DNA from: Photobacterium profundum SS9
GTDB lineage: Bacteria > Pseudomonadota > Gammaproteobacteria > Enterobacterales > Vibrionaceae
NCBI RefSeq assembly: GCF_000196255.1
Contig: NC_006370.1
Span: forward strand, 960,187 to 1,024,186
DNA: 64,000 nt
Reading direction: 5' to 3'
Shown: positions 35,150 to 45,270 of the stretch, in pieces
Layout of the letters: each line of letters begins with the position of its first letter
How positions within the stretch are numbered: the first letter of the stretch is position 1
Program-made: the position numbers and the translations under genes
The notes under the pieces: model-generated
What the model was told of the DNA's origin: nothing
The model's database searches: none
What the model saw: only the letters and a program-made list of their open reading frames with translations

Positions 35150-35278
35150 GATTCTGGCTCTTTGGTGATAGTTACGAAGGCTACGCTTGTTAGTCTTAAG
35201 ACCATAATATGTGATTACAGGCGAGATTACTCGTATTCACTTTCCAAATAGAAAAATATATAACATGGAGTCACCTTT

Positions 35279-36205
35279 ATGACGGGGATACTTGATTCAG
35301 TCAATCAGCGCACCCAACTTGTTGGTCAAAACCGATTAGAGCTTTTGACATTTAGGCTGAATAGACGCCAACGTTACGGGATTAACGTTTTTAAGGTGAA
35401 AGAGGTACTTCAGTGTCCAAAGCTGACGACCATGCCAAACTTGCATCCGTTGGTTAAAGGGATTGCACATATTCGCGGTCAAACTATTTCTGTTATCGAT
35501 ATGAGCCTAGCAACGGGTGGGCGACCTATTGAAGATTTAGATAATTGTTTTGTGATCATTTCTGAGTTTAACCGCTCAATTCAAGGTTTCTTGGTTTCTT
35601 CTGTTGAACGAATCATCAATATGAATTGGGAATTAATTTTGCCACCGCCACAGGGTGCTGGGCGAGCGAACTATTTGACAGCCGTCACCGAGATTGACGG
35701 TGAACTTGTTGAAATTTTAGATGTTGAAAAAATTCTTGATGAAATTTCGCCCGTTAATACGGATATTACAGGTTCAGTGCTTGAAGAATTAATTGATTCA
35801 TTACCTGAAAATCGCCGTGTATTAGTGGCTGATGATTCAAGTGTGGCTCGTAAGCAGGTTCAACGTGCTATTGAAGCCATTGGCTGTGAATGTGTTTTAG
35901 TTAAAGATGGTAAAGAAGCCATTAATAAACTAAAAGAAATGGCTAAAGAAGGCAGTATTTACGATCAATTGGCATTGGTTATTTCAGATATTGAAATGCC
36001 AGAAATGGATGGTTATACGCTGACTGCCGAGATTCGTAATAATCCTAATTTAAAAGATTTACATGTTATTCTGCACACTTCACTGAGTGGCGTTTTTAAT
36101 CAGGCAATGGTTGAGCGCGTAGGTGCAAATGCATTTATACCTAAATTTAACCCAGATGAGTTGGGTACTGCTGTTAAGGCTGCAATGCCTTCTAAGCAAC
36201 AATAA
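35279..36205 (+). CDS. cheV: Chemotaxis coupling protein CheV
   Basis: 308 residues: an N-terminal CheW domain (LLTFRLNRRQRYGINVFKVK, HIRGQTISVIDMSLA) and a C-terminal receiver domain (VLVADDSSVARKQV, with the phosphoacceptor Asp in VISDIEMPEMDGY at about residue 239). It links receptors to CheA and can be phosphorylated. It is followed at 39 bp by cheR; cheV-cheR ahead of flgB is the usual Vibrio order. ATG 35279 is preceded by ATGGAGTCACCTTT. Confidence 0.95.
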   Translation: MTGILDSVNQRTQLVGQNRLELLTFRLNRRQRYGINVFKVKEVLQCPKLTTMPNLHPLVKGIAHIRGQTISVIDMSLATGGRPIEDLDNCFVIISEFNRSIQGFLVSSVERIINMNWELILPPPQGAGRANYLTAVTEIDGELVEILDVEKILDEISPVNTDITGSVLEELIDSLPENRRVLVADDSSVARKQVQRAIEAIGCECVLVKDGKEAINKLKEMAKEGSIYDQLALVISDIEMPEMDGYTLTAEIRNNPNLKDLHVILHTSLSGVFNQAMVERVGANAFIPKFNPDELGTAVKAAMPSKQQ

Positions 36206-36244
36206 CAATAACAAACAAGAAGCAATAATTATAAAGAGTAGTAG

Positions 36245-37075
36245 ATGACAGCTATAACAATAAAAGACCAAGAATATCGAGATTTCTGCCGTTTTCTAGA
36301 AGCTCAATGCGGGATAGTACTTGGCGATAGTAAACAGTACTTAGTGCGTAGTCGCTTAAGTCCATTAGTCAGCAGATTTTCGCTTTCATCTCTATCTGAA
36401 TTACTCCAAGTTGTGATTAGTGGCCGTAATCGTGAGTTACGTGTTGCTGCCGTTGATGCGATGACAACCAATGAGACATTGTGGTTTCGTGATACTTATC
36501 CGTACACAGTACTTGCTGATAAGATCCTACCGGAAATGGCGACCAGTAAACGACCACTTAAAATTTGGTCTTCTGCAAGCTCATCAGGTCAAGAACCTTA
36601 TTCTATAGCGATGACGATATTGGAGCTGCAAAATCGTCGACCAGGTATGTTGGCATCGGGTGTTCAGATTACAGCAACAGATATATCACAAACGATGTTA
36701 GATACGTGTCGTGCTGGCGCGTATGACAATTTAGCGTTAAGCCGTGGTTTATCGCCTGAGCGTCGCCGTTTCTTTTTTGAGAACAATGGCGATGGCCGAA
36801 TGAAGGTGAATGACAAAGTAAAGCGTATGGTGAATTTCCGTCCGCAGAACTTAAAAGACAGTTATGCATTACTCGGAAAGTTTGACATCATTTTTTGTCG
36901 TAATGTATTGATTTACTTTGCGCCAGATATGAAAGCAAAAGTCTTGAATCAAATGGCGGCAAGCTTGAACCCTGGCGGCTATTTATTGTTAGGCGCGTCA
37001 GAATCCTTGACTGGGCTAACCGATAAGTTTGAAATGGTTCGATGCAACCCTGGTATCATCTACAAATTGAAGTGA
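36245..37075 (+). CDS. cheR: Chemotaxis protein methyltransferase CheR
   Basis: 276 residues. The N-terminal CheR helix bundle (DFCRFLEAQCGIVLGDSKQY), then MTTNETLWFRD, the SAM-binding site IWSSASSSGQEPYSIAM and FDIIFCRNVLIYF are all present. It methylates glutamates on chemoreceptors with SAM. Intact, with a terminator immediately downstream. Confidence 0.96.
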   Translation: MTAITIKDQEYRDFCRFLEAQCGIVLGDSKQYLVRSRLSPLVSRFSLSSLSELLQVVISGRNRELRVAAVDAMTTNETLWFRDTYPYTVLADKILPEMATSKRPLKIWSSASSSGQEPYSIAMTILELQNRRPGMLASGVQITATDISQTMLDTCRAGAYDNLALSRGLSPERRRFFFENNGDGRMKVNDKVKRMVNFRPQNLKDSYALLGKFDIIFCRNVLIYFAPDMKAKVLNQMAASLNPGGYLLLGASESLTGLTDKFEMVRCNPGIIYKLK

Positions 37076-37100
37076 TGACAGATTCAAATCATGAATAAAT

Positions 37101-37127
37101 AAAAAGCGGCTTTGGCCGCTTTTTGTT
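37101..37127 (+). terminator. Terminator after cheR
   Basis: AAAAAGCGGC-TTTG-GCCGCTTTTTG; a strong stem with a T5 tail 25 bp past the stop. Confidence 0.9.
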
Positions 37128-37166
37128 TATCTGTCCATTAGCCTGTTTATTTGCCATTTTAATACT

Positions 37167-37181
37167 TGGCATCCTATTTGC
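37167..37181 (+). promoter_or_regulatory. Sigma-54 promoter of the flgB operon
   Basis: TGGCAT-CCTAT-TTGC: -24 GG and -12 GC elements with exact spacing. It lies 33 bp upstream of the flgB ATG. Confidence 0.88.
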
Positions 37182-37213
37182 TATGTATACATCAAGTTAC
37201 TGTGGAGGCAACT

Positions 37214-37609
37214 ATGTCTATTTCTTTTGATAAAGCGTTGGGTATACATCAATACTCGGTTGGTGTGCGTGGTAAACGTGCTGAAATCCTTGCTAGCAAC
37301 ATTGCTAACGCTAATACGCCTGGTTATAAGGCCAAAGATATGGATTTTGGTCGCGCATTAAAAGCGGCAACATCAGGGGCAAATATTGGTCTGAGCCAAA
37401 CTAATGGGCGGCATATTTCTGCCTCTGCAAATATTATGGGTGAACAAATGTACCGTGTTCCTACTCAACCAGACACTGGTGATGGCAATACGGTTGATGC
37501 GCAACTGGAGCAGAACTTGTTCATGCAGAATTCACTGGAATATCAAGCATCGTTAGATTTCTTGGGTGCTAAGTTTAAGAATTTAAGCAAAGCCTTGAGA
37601 GGGGATTAA
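37214..37609 (+). CDS. flgB: Flagellar proximal rod protein FlgB
   Basis: 131 residues from ATG 37214, which has GTGGAGGCAACT ahead; an in-frame ATG at 37166 lies upstream of the sigma-54 promoter and is rejected. Rod-type N-terminal motif LASNIANANTPGYKAKDMDF and C-terminal heptad helix LEYQASLDFLGAKFKNLSKA. It opens the flgBCDE unit, three bases before flgC. Confidence 0.95.
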   Translation: MSISFDKALGIHQYSVGVRGKRAEILASNIANANTPGYKAKDMDFGRALKAATSGANIGLSQTNGRHISASANIMGEQMYRVPTQPDTGDGNTVDAQLEQNLFMQNSLEYQASLDFLGAKFKNLSKALRGD

Positions 37610-37612
37610 TAA

Positions 37613-38029
37613 ATGAGTTTATTTAATGTATTTAATGTAACGGGATCTGCGATGAGCGCAGAATCAGTCCGTTTGAATACCACCTCAAGTAACCTTGCTA
37701 ACGCCAATAGCGTCAGTAGTTCTGCAGAAGAAACCTATAGAGCGCGTCATCCGATTTTTGCCGCGGCACTAAACAGTGCAAGCTATCAGCGTGCTGAAAG
37801 TGTGCCTGTTCAGGTTAAAGGTATTGTTGAAAGTCAGAAGCCATTACGCGCGGAATACAATCCGCAGCATCCATTAGCGAATGATGAAGGCTATATTTAT
37901 AAGCCGAATGTTAACGTTATGGAAGAAATGGCAAACATGATTTCAGCGTCGCGTTCTTATCAAAGTAATGTACAAGTAGCAGATGCCAGTAAGCAGATGC
38001 TAATGAGTACATTGCAGATGGGCAAATAA
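37613..38029 (+). CDS. flgC: Flagellar proximal rod protein FlgC
   Basis: 138 residues. Typical NTTSSNLANANSVSSSAEET at the N-terminus, YKPNVNVMEEMANMISASRS and SKQMLMSTLQM at the C-terminus. Starts three bases after flgB. Confidence 0.96.
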   Translation: MSLFNVFNVTGSAMSAESVRLNTTSSNLANANSVSSSAEETYRARHPIFAAALNSASYQRAESVPVQVKGIVESQKPLRAEYNPQHPLANDEGYIYKPNVNVMEEMANMISASRSYQSNVQVADASKQMLMSTLQMGK

Positions 38030-38046
38030 GGTAAGGGGTCACTGTT

Positions 38047-38763
38047 ATGGCTGGTATTACAGGCGCAGGTCAAAGCAACTTGTCTTATCTTGATCAGCTC
38101 AAGGGGATGCAAGAGAAAAAGCTACAAGATACGCAATCAAAAGTAACGGGTCAAAATGAATTAAAACAAGATGACTTTTTATCGTTACTGACTAAACAAC
38201 TTGCCCAGCAAGACCCGTTTAAACCGGTTGGCAACGATCAGATGATTGCCCAAATGGCGTCATTTGCAACGGTTGATGGCATCAATCAAATGAATGAACA
38301 ATTTGGTAGCTTGAATTCAGCCATGACATCAAGCCAAGCACTGCAAGCCTCATCACTTGTGGGGCGTGATGTGTTAATCCCTGGTGCGACTGGTGTGAAA
38401 AAAGCAGAAGGTGGCATCACCGGGATGGTCAAGCTACCACAAGCCCTTGATAACATGATGGTACGTATTGAAAACGAGCAAGGGCAGTTAATCAAAACCT
38501 TCGATCTTGGTGCTAAGCCTCCAGGCGAACACCGCCTAGAATGGGATGGTACCGATGAAGATGGCAAACCGTTGCCAGAAGGTCGCTACCAAGTGAAAGC
38601 GTCAGGTATGGTGGGCGGGGAAAACCGAGAGTTTGAAGTATCTACTTATGCCAACGTTAACAGTGTATTACTGGGTAATGGTGACGGTAATGTTATGTTG
38701 AACCTAGCGGGTCACAATTCGCCATTCAAGTTAGCTGAAGTACTTGAAGTTGGCAAGGCCTGA
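38047..38763 (+). CDS. flgD: Hook-cap / hook scaffolding protein FlgD
   Basis: 238 residues. The conserved start DFLSLLTKQLAQQDPFKPVG (about residues 43-62) is followed by a FlgD Ig-like/tudor part with TFDLGAKPPGEHRLEWDGTD. It caps the growing hook and is not kept in the finished flagellum. 17 bp after flgC. Confidence 0.95.
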   Translation: MAGITGAGQSNLSYLDQLKGMQEKKLQDTQSKVTGQNELKQDDFLSLLTKQLAQQDPFKPVGNDQMIAQMASFATVDGINQMNEQFGSLNSAMTSSQALQASSLVGRDVLIPGATGVKKAEGGITGMVKLPQALDNMMVRIENEQGQLIKTFDLGAKPPGEHRLEWDGTDEDGKPLPEGRYQVKASGMVGGENREFEVSTYANVNSVLLGNGDGNVMLNLAGHNSPFKLAEVLEVGKA

Positions 38764-38832
38764 GCTGTTAACAGCAAACAGAATAAACAAATTAATGCGA
38801 AATTAATGCACAAGTATTAGGAGAGTCAGAAT

Positions 38833-40140
38833 ATGGGATTCAATATTTCGCTTAGTGGTATCGGCGCGTCTCAAAAAGACCTAAACACCACAAGTAATAA
38901 CATTGCAAACGCCAATACCTACGGATTTAAAGAATCTCGGGCCGAATTTGGGGATGTATATTCAAGTTCGATCTTTTCTAATGCCAAAACCACAACGGGT
39001 GGTGGTGTGCAAACGTCGGTTGTTGCTCAGCAATTCCATGAAGGGTCGAGTATTTATACCAATAACCCGATGGATCTGCGTATTTCAGGCAGTGGCTTCT
39101 TTGCTGTCGCAGACGATAAGCTGCAACCACAGAATAGTAACCTGACGCGTAACGGTGCATTCCATCTTAATAAAGACAATCAAATCGTTAACTCCGAAGG
39201 TCAGTACTTATTGGGTTATGGTGTTGATCAAGAAACTGATCAAGTAACGTCTTATGAACCACAAGCGATGAAAGTGCCTGATCAGTTCGGTCAGCCTCGC
39301 GCATCAACCAGTATTGATATTGGTGTTAACCTGCCAGCCTCTGCTGAGGCAAAAGATGCGACATTGTTCGATTTCAATGATAGTAATAGCTACGATAAAT
39401 CAACGTCTGTCAGTATGTATGATTCATTGGGGCAGCCATACAAGTTATCGACGTATTACGTAAAAGATAACTCAGCGCCGAACCGTTGGTCTGTTTATTA
39501 TACAGGCACAGATGCAACAGGTGAAAAACCGATTAATATCACTAACGGTGGTACAACGGCAGCGAATGGGCATCAAGGTAGTACGCTTGATTTCAATACT
39601 GATGGCTCTGTCGCTCAAATTAATAATGGTCAGCCAATTTTATCTGAAGCATTAGGGGCTGATGGAGCTGGCCTTGATCTAAATGGTGCAGATGAAACTC
39701 AGACACTAACCATGAATTTTGATTCTCCAACCCAGTATGCCGCACCGTTTGAAATTCGAAAGTTCAGTGAAAATGGCGCGACAACGGGTTACTTGGCTAA
39801 AGTTGATATTGATGCCAAAGGGTCAATCGTTGCTACGTACAGTAATGGTGAAAACGTCACACTAGGCCGTGTTGGTATGGTACGTGTTGCGAATGAGCAA
39901 GGTTTAGTATCGAAAGGCGGTACCCAATGGGCAACAGGTCAAGATTCTGGGGCTGCTATTTGGGGTGAAGCAAGCCAAGGCGCATTTGGGTCAGTGAAAA
40001 GCGGTACCCTTGAGCAGTCAAACATCGATATGACACAAGAGCTGGTTGATCTAATTACTGCGCAACGTAACTTCCAAGCTAACTCACGAGCGTTAGAAGT
40101 CGATAATCAGCTACAACAAACCATTCTACAGATTCGATAA
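38833..40140 (+). CDS. flgE: Flagellar hook protein FlgE
   Basis: 435 residues. N-terminal ISLSGIGASQKDLNTTSNNI and the shared rod/hook motif NTYGFKESRAEFGDVYSSSI. The middle variable domain carries FDFNDSNSYDKSTSVSMYDS. The C-terminus is ELVDLITAQRNFQANSRALE. AGGAGAGTCAGAAT precedes the ATG. Last gene of the flgB unit, followed by a strong hairpin. Confidence 0.96.
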   Translation: MGFNISLSGIGASQKDLNTTSNNIANANTYGFKESRAEFGDVYSSSIFSNAKTTTGGGVQTSVVAQQFHEGSSIYTNNPMDLRISGSGFFAVADDKLQPQNSNLTRNGAFHLNKDNQIVNSEGQYLLGYGVDQETDQVTSYEPQAMKVPDQFGQPRASTSIDIGVNLPASAEAKDATLFDFNDSNSYDKSTSVSMYDSLGQPYKLSTYYVKDNSAPNRWSVYYTGTDATGEKPINITNGGTTAANGHQGSTLDFNTDGSVAQINNGQPILSEALGADGAGLDLNGADETQTLTMNFDSPTQYAAPFEIRKFSENGATTGYLAKVDIDAKGSIVATYSNGENVTLGRVGMVRVANEQGLVSKGGTQWATGQDSGAAIWGEASQGAFGSVKSGTLEQSNIDMTQELVDLITAQRNFQANSRALEVDNQLQQTILQIR

Positions 40141-40163
40141 GATTCTTTCTTTAGCTTTATTTT

Positions 40164-40196
40164 AATATTGCCGCTTGTCTTTTAAGCGGCAATATT
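40164..40196 (+). terminator. Terminator after flgE
   Basis: AATATTGCCGCTT / AAGCGGCAATATT, a 13-bp perfect stem with a 7-nt loop, followed by TGTCTT. Confidence 0.85.
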
Positions 40197-40296
40197 TGTC
40201 TTAACCTGCCAAAAAAACGTCTTCTCATTTCTGCTTCATTATTATTACTCACGCTTTAATTAATCAACACCTTGATTTATAAGTAACTTATTTCAT

Positions 40297-40311
40297 TGGC
40301 ACACTTATTGC
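40297..40311 (+). promoter_or_regulatory. Sigma-54 promoter of the flgF operon
   Basis: TGGCAC-ACTTA-TTGC, a full match to the consensus. It lies 33 bp before the flgF start. Confidence 0.92.
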
Positions 40312-40344
40312 TTTAAATCATTTAGATGAGATGGGAGAGCAATT

Positions 40345-41094
40345 ATGGATCGTGCGCTTTATTTAGCTATGAGTGGTGCAAAGCAAGACATGTATGGTAT
40401 GCAAACACATGCCAACAACCTCGCTAACGTAAGAACGACCGGTTTCCGAGCTGACTTGGAACAAGCGCGCAGTATGCAAGCGTATGGTGAAGGTTTACCG
40501 TCTCGTGTTTTTGCCATGACAGAGCGCCCTGGGCAGGACTTTTCTCAAGGTTCAGTGATGACGACGGGCCGTGATCTTGATGTTGCAATAGAAGGTGACG
40601 GTTGGTTGGCTGTACTTGATGCCTCTGGTCAAGAAGCTTATACCCGTGCGGGTCATCTCAAAATTGATGAAACGGGTATGCTGCAAAACAGCAACGGTAA
40701 TTTAATGCTAGGTGAAAATGGCGGTCCAATATTTATCCCTCTTCCTATCAGTAAAATCCAAGTAGGCAATGACGGCACTATCTCAGTATTACCGCAGGGT
40801 GCGCCGCCAGAAGCAATGGAAATTGTCGACCGATTAAAGTTAGTACGCCCTGATAATCGTGATTTGTTCAAGGATGTTAACGGTTTATTTAAGTCGAAAA
40901 CACCTGGAGTAATTTACGATGCTGATGCAGGTGTCACCTTGTTAAAAGGCGCGTTAGAAGGCAGCAACGTTAATGCCGTCGGTGAAATGACAAGTATGAT
41001 TGATTTGCAGCGCCATTTTGAAATGCAAGTGAAAATCATGAAAACAGCAGAAGAAATGGATCAGGCATCTGCTTCACTGCTGCGTTTAGGCTAA
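40345..41094 (+). CDS. flgF: Flagellar proximal rod protein FlgF
   Basis: 249 residues. Starts MDRALYLAMSGAKQDMYGMQ, contains HANNLANVRTTGFRADLEQA, and ends with MIDLQRHFEMQVKIMKTAEE. First gene of the flgFGHIJ group. GGGAGAGCAATT precedes the ATG. Confidence 0.96.
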   Translation: MDRALYLAMSGAKQDMYGMQTHANNLANVRTTGFRADLEQARSMQAYGEGLPSRVFAMTERPGQDFSQGSVMTTGRDLDVAIEGDGWLAVLDASGQEAYTRAGHLKIDETGMLQNSNGNLMLGENGGPIFIPLPISKIQVGNDGTISVLPQGAPPEAMEIVDRLKLVRPDNRDLFKDVNGLFKSKTPGVIYDADAGVTLLKGALEGSNVNAVGEMTSMIDLQRHFEMQVKIMKTAEEMDQASASLLRLG

Positions 41095-41114
41095 TCCAAT
41101 AAAAGGTAATTAAC

Positions 41115-41903
41115 ATGCATCCAGCTTTATGGGTAAGTAAAACCGGTCTTGACGCTCAGCAGACAAATATATCAACTATTTCAAACAACTTGGCTAACGC
41201 CTCAACCATTGGTTTTAAGAAAAGCCGTGCTGTATTTGAAGATCTTTTTTATCAAAATATTAACCAACCGGGTGGTCAATCTTCTCAAGATACAGAATTA
41301 CCGTCGGGTTTAATGCTGGGTGCAGGTTCTAAAGTTGTCGCAACCCAAAAAGTGTTTACGCAGGGTAATACGCAAACCACCAATAACTCGATGGATATGA
41401 TGATCGAGGGAGAAGGCTTCTTCCAGATTTTACTGCCCGATGGCAATATTGGCTATACCCGTAATGGTCAATTTACCATTAACGGTGATGGTCAAATGGT
41501 AACGACGGGTTCTGGCTATGTGGTGCAACCAGAGATCGCTATCCCAGAAGATGCTGTCGGTATTACCGTGGGCAATGATGGCGAAGTATCGGCACGTATT
41601 CGTGGGCAGCAAGAAAATCAAGTACTGGGTCAGTTAACAACGGTTGGTTTTATTAATCCAGGCGGTTTAGAGCCTATTGGTCAGAACTTATTCTTACCAA
41701 CGGGCGCGAGTGGTGATGCCCAAGAAGGTGTACCGGGGCTTGACGGTCTAGGGGCAATTCGCCAATCGATGCTAGAAACATCGAACGTTAACGTAACAGA
41801 AGAATTGGTCAATATGATAGAAGCTCAGCGCGTATATGAAATGAACTCTAAAGTCATTTCAACCGTTGATCAGATGTTGAGCTACGTAAACCAACAGCTA
41901 TAA
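41115..41903 (+). CDS. flgG: Flagellar distal rod protein FlgG
   Basis: 262 residues, the standard length. [20 protein letters not shown] near the N-terminus, the distal-rod insert [20 protein letters not shown], and [20 protein letters not shown] at the C-terminus. Confidence 0.97.
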   Translation: MHPALWVSKTGLDAQQTNISTISNNLANASTIGFKKSRAVFEDLFYQNINQPGGQSSQDTELPSGLMLGAGSKVVATQKVFTQGNTQTTNNSMDMMIEGEGFFQILLPDGNIGYTRNGQFTINGDGQMVTTGSGYVVQPEIAIPEDAVGITVGNDGEVSARIRGQQENQVLGQLTTVGFINPGGLEPIGQNLFLPTGASGDAQEGVPGLDGLGAIRQSMLETSNVNVTEELVNMIEAQRVYEMNSKVISTVDQMLSYVNQQL

Positions 41904-41920
41904 CGGGAAGTAAGTTAACA

Positions 41921-42691
41921 ATGAAAAAGGTACTTGCTGGTATTGTCATTCTTCTGTTGAACGGCTGTGCAATGGATCCAGACTTGGCTCCATCCGATAT
42001 AGAAAAAGCCACCACAACAGTTGATGCGGTTGAAGGGTCGACAGAGCAAGATTCAGGCTTAATCGATATGTTACGTCGCCGTGAAGATCCACAAGCTGGC
42101 GATCCAGCATGGAACCCTATACGCCCTCAAGCCAAACCCGAGCATTACGCGACAGCAACGGGATCACTATTTAGCTCGATACAAGCACAAGATTTATATG
42201 ATGACACTAAGCCTCGCGGTATCGGTGATATTGTGACCGTGATGCTGGAAGAGAAGACACAAGCTAAAAAAAGTGCCAGTTCAGATTTGGATAAGTCGAC
42301 CGATTTATCGATGGATCCACTAGTACTTGGTGGTAAGCCGCTTACCATTGGTGATCGCGATTTATCGTATGAAGTGGCGAATGCCAATAAATTCTCTGGT
42401 ACTACCTCTGCAGATCAGAGTAACAGTATTAAAGGCTCGATTTCCGTTGAAGTCATCGATGTGCTTGCCAATGGTAACCTGATGATACGGGGTGAAAAAT
42501 GGCTCACCTTGAATACGGGGGATGAATATATTCGTGTTAGTGGCACGATTCGTCCTGATGATATTAGTCAAGAAAACACCATTGAATCGACACGTATTAC
42601 CAATGCCCGCATTCAATATTCAGGTACTGGTAATCGCCAAGATGTACAAGAACAAGGCTGGCTAGCTAATTTCTTTAATGTCAGTTTATAA
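41921..42691 (+). CDS. flgH: Flagellar L-ring lipoprotein FlgH
   Basis: 256 residues with a lipoprotein signal ([16 protein letters not shown], Cys16). Conserved [40 protein letters not shown] and [20 protein letters not shown]. It forms the outer-membrane ring. Confidence 0.97.
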   Translation: MKKVLAGIVILLLNGCAMDPDLAPSDIEKATTTVDAVEGSTEQDSGLIDMLRRREDPQAGDPAWNPIRPQAKPEHYATATGSLFSSIQAQDLYDDTKPRGIGDIVTVMLEEKTQAKKSASSDLDKSTDLSMDPLVLGGKPLTIGDRDLSYEVANANKFSGTTSADQSNSIKGSISVEVIDVLANGNLMIRGEKWLTLNTGDEYIRVSGTIRPDDISQENTIESTRITNARIQYSGTGNRQDVQEQGWLANFFNVSL

Positions 42692-42757
42692 ATGACATAT
42701 ATACAGTATAAACAGTAGATTCCCGTTTTTGATTAATGAGTAACCCGGAGCAGTAGA

Positions 42758-43849
42758 GTGAAATTACGTACCTGTTGTATCAGCCTTATGCTACTGCTAG
42801 CGTTGCCACTGCAAGCAGCCCGAATTAAAGATGTCTCAGAAGTCGCTGGGGTACGTAGTAACCAACTAGTGGGTTATGGCCTAGTTGTTGGTTTGCCTGG
42901 TACGGGTGAAACAACGCCATTTACTGACCAAAGCTTTAATGCCATGTTGCAAAACTTTGGTATCCAATTACCTGCAGGTACTAAACCCAAAACAAAAAAT
43001 GTTGCTGCGGTTGCGGTTAATGCCACATTGCCCGCGTTTACAAAGCAAGGTCAAAAAATTGATATCACTGTTTCGTCTATTGGTTCTGCGAAAAGTTTGC
43101 GTGGTGGTACGTTATTGCAAACTTTTTTAAAGGGCTTAGACGGTAAAGTTTATGCGGTAGCACAAGGCAGTTTAGTGGTGGGTGGCTTCAGTGTAACTGG
43201 GGCAGATGGCTCAAAGCTCGTCGGTAACATTCCAACCGTAGGGCGTATCAGTAATGGCGCTATGGTTGAACAAGAAGTCCCGAACCCTTTTGGGCGGGGT
43301 GACTTTCTGACCTTTAACTTATTTGAGTCAGATTTTTCGACGGCGCAGCGTTTGGCTGATGCTGTGAATGAATTTCTTGGCCCTGAAATGGCAGCTGCGA
43401 TCGATGCAACCTCTGTACGAGTACGTGCGCCCAGAGATGTGAGTCAACGTGTTGCTTTTCTTGCTACCGTAGAGAATATTGAATTTGACCCTGCTGTCGG
43501 GGCGGCAAAAATCATCGTTAATTCACGTACTGGCACCATTGTGATTGGTCAGAATGTAAAATTAAAACCAGCGGCGATTACGCACGGTGGTATGACAGTT
43601 TCAATCAAAGAGAATTACCAAGTGAGTCAGCCTGCGCCTTTTTCAGGGGGAGAAACAGTTGTCGTACCTAACTCTGAGATTGAAGTCACAGAGAAAGACT
43701 CACGTATGTTTAAGTTTGAACCGGGCGTTACACTTGATGAATTAGTACGTGCGGTAAACCAAGTTGGGGCTGCGCCATCAGATTTAATGGCTATTTTACA
43801 AGCGTTAAAGCAAGCCGGTGCGATTGAAGGGCAGCTCATTATTATCTAA
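42758..43849 (+). CDS. flgI: Flagellar P-ring protein FlgI
   Basis: 363 residues from GTG 42758 (CCGGAGCAGTAGA before it). Signal peptide ends [29 protein letters not shown] (about residues 33-51) and the C-terminal [20 protein letters not shown] are diagnostic. It forms the periplasmic ring, assembled with FlgA. Confidence 0.97.
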   Translation: MKLRTCCISLMLLLALPLQAARIKDVSEVAGVRSNQLVGYGLVVGLPGTGETTPFTDQSFNAMLQNFGIQLPAGTKPKTKNVAAVAVNATLPAFTKQGQKIDITVSSIGSAKSLRGGTLLQTFLKGLDGKVYAVAQGSLVVGGFSVTGADGSKLVGNIPTVGRISNGAMVEQEVPNPFGRGDFLTFNLFESDFSTAQRLADAVNEFLGPEMAAAIDATSVRVRAPRDVSQRVAFLATVENIEFDPAVGAAKIIVNSRTGTIVIGQNVKLKPAAITHGGMTVSIKENYQVSQPAPFSGGETVVVPNSEIEVTEKDSRMFKFEPGVTLDELVRAVNQVGAAPSDLMAILQALKQAGAIEGQLIII

Positions 43850-43934
43850 CCTTAGCTGAGGTTATTTAAGTCGCCTTGATATCACGCGAATGTTACTCGT
43901 CACGACACTGAATTTACGGTAAAGAACTCATACA

Positions 43935-44888
43935 ATGAAAAGTATCGATCCTGGTTTTATACATGATATATCTAGCCTTGACCGCCTTCGAGCGGGTATT
44001 GGTGACGATGAAAGTGGATCGTTGCGTGCTGCTGCTCAGCAGTTTGAGGCTATTTTTACCCAGATGCTTTTTAAATCGATGCGTCAGGCAAATGAAGCGT
44101 TTGAATCTGATTTAACCAGCAATAGTAATTCAAAATTCTTTGAACAAATGCATGACGAGCAATTGGCCAGCGAGTTAAGTTCGAGAGGATCGTTAGGGCT
44201 TGCTGATCTTATTGTTCAGCAATTCAGTAGTGAAGAAGATAAAGTCTCTGAAAATGCGATTCGCACAGTCATGAACGATACAACTTTACGCTTACCCGTT
44301 AACCCTAACAGCCGTCAGCCTGATCAACAGATTATTAATCAAGCGACGGACGATGCATTAAAAGCCATGCAAGCAAGTACATTGAATACAGCCAAGCCGC
44401 CAATGGCGCGTTCGGTTGAAACCTTCGATACGCCAAAAGATTTTGTTACTCGCATGCGTCCGTATGCTGAAAAGGCAGCCAATGCGATTGGCACCGATCC
44501 TTCCGTGTTAATTGCGCAAGCAGCATTAGAGACGGGCTGGGGTAAAAAAGTGATAAAAAATGCGGTTGGTTCAAGTAATAACCTTTTTAATATTAAAGCT
44601 GATCCTCGTTGGTCTGGTAATAAAGTCGCAACCAATACACTCGAATTTCATAACGGTATTGCAGTACAAGAAAAAGCCGCGTTCCGTTCTTATGATAACT
44701 ACCAAGACAGCTTTAATGATTATGTGCGCTTTTTAAATGATAACCCTCGCTATTCTAAAGCACTTGAAAACCCGAAAGAGCCATCACAATTTATTCGTAA
44801 TATTCACAATGCTGGTTACGCGACGGATCCAAAATACACTGAAAAAGTATTGAGTGTGATGGATACCGTAAAGTCATTAATGAAGTAA
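43935..44888 (+). CDS. flgJ: Flagellar peptidoglycan hydrolase FlgJ
   Basis: 317 residues with two domains. The N-terminal rod-binding part is AAQQFEAIFTQMLFKSMRQA and FEQMHDEQLASELSSRGSLG. The C-terminal glucosaminidase starts near residue 165 with IAQAALETGWGKKVIKNAVG and SSNNLFNIKADPRWSG. The catalytic Glu is in ALETGWG. It bores the wall for the rod and acts as rod cap. 85 bp after flgI. Confidence 0.96.
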   Translation: MKSIDPGFIHDISSLDRLRAGIGDDESGSLRAAAQQFEAIFTQMLFKSMRQANEAFESDLTSNSNSKFFEQMHDEQLASELSSRGSLGLADLIVQQFSSEEDKVSENAIRTVMNDTTLRLPVNPNSRQPDQQIINQATDDALKAMQASTLNTAKPPMARSVETFDTPKDFVTRMRPYAEKAANAIGTDPSVLIAQAALETGWGKKVIKNAVGSSNNLFNIKADPRWSGNKVATNTLEFHNGIAVQEKAAFRSYDNYQDSFNDYVRFLNDNPRYSKALENPKEPSQFIRNIHNAGYATDPKYTEKVLSVMDTVKSLMK

Positions 44889-45075
44889 TATGGATACTAA
44901 TACCAGTCTAGACAAGTATCTGATCATCCTTGCTAGTTAAAATTGCTTATAACTGCGTTAGAAATTTGGTAATTAGAACCACTAGTTACTTCAATTTCTG
45001 CCTTGTTATTATCAATTTTCCTACGCAATTATCTGACCATTTACTTACCCAGAATGGTATAACTAGGATCAGCAC
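44889..45075. repeat. Dispersed Vibrionaceae-type intergenic repeat
   Basis: Imperfect terminal inverted repeats: ATACCAGTCTAGACAAGTAT then CTGATCA at the left, and at the right the reverse complement of ATACCATTCTGGGTAAGTAA then ATGGTCAGATAATTGC. The body carries AAATTGCTTATAACTGCGTT. A matching end lies alone at 8081-8109. No coding potential; it looks like a miniature non-autonomous element. It sits between flgJ and the flgK promoter. Confidence 0.6.
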
Positions 45076-45200
45076 TTAGCTTTTTGTACTATTTTCTCCT
45101 CTGAATATTTCACTGGCAAGCCTTTGCCTCTTCTTGTTTCTCTTCTGTGCGCCTCTTTAAAAAATCATATTAAATCAATAGAATAGCAGTAAATTAAAGT

Positions 45201-45215
45201 TGGAACGAATATTGC
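45201..45215 (+). promoter_or_regulatory. Sigma-54 promoter of flgK-flgL
   Basis: TGGAAC-GAATA-TTGC: GG and GC at the right distance. It lies 55 bp before flgK. Confidence 0.82.
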
Positions 45216-45270
45216 ATTCAATTCTGATAATTATTTGATTCGTAGAACTTTATGACTAACTGGAGGCGTA

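Noticed and set aside
37166-37213. Upstream start for flgB
   Set aside because: It lies before the sigma-54 transcription start.
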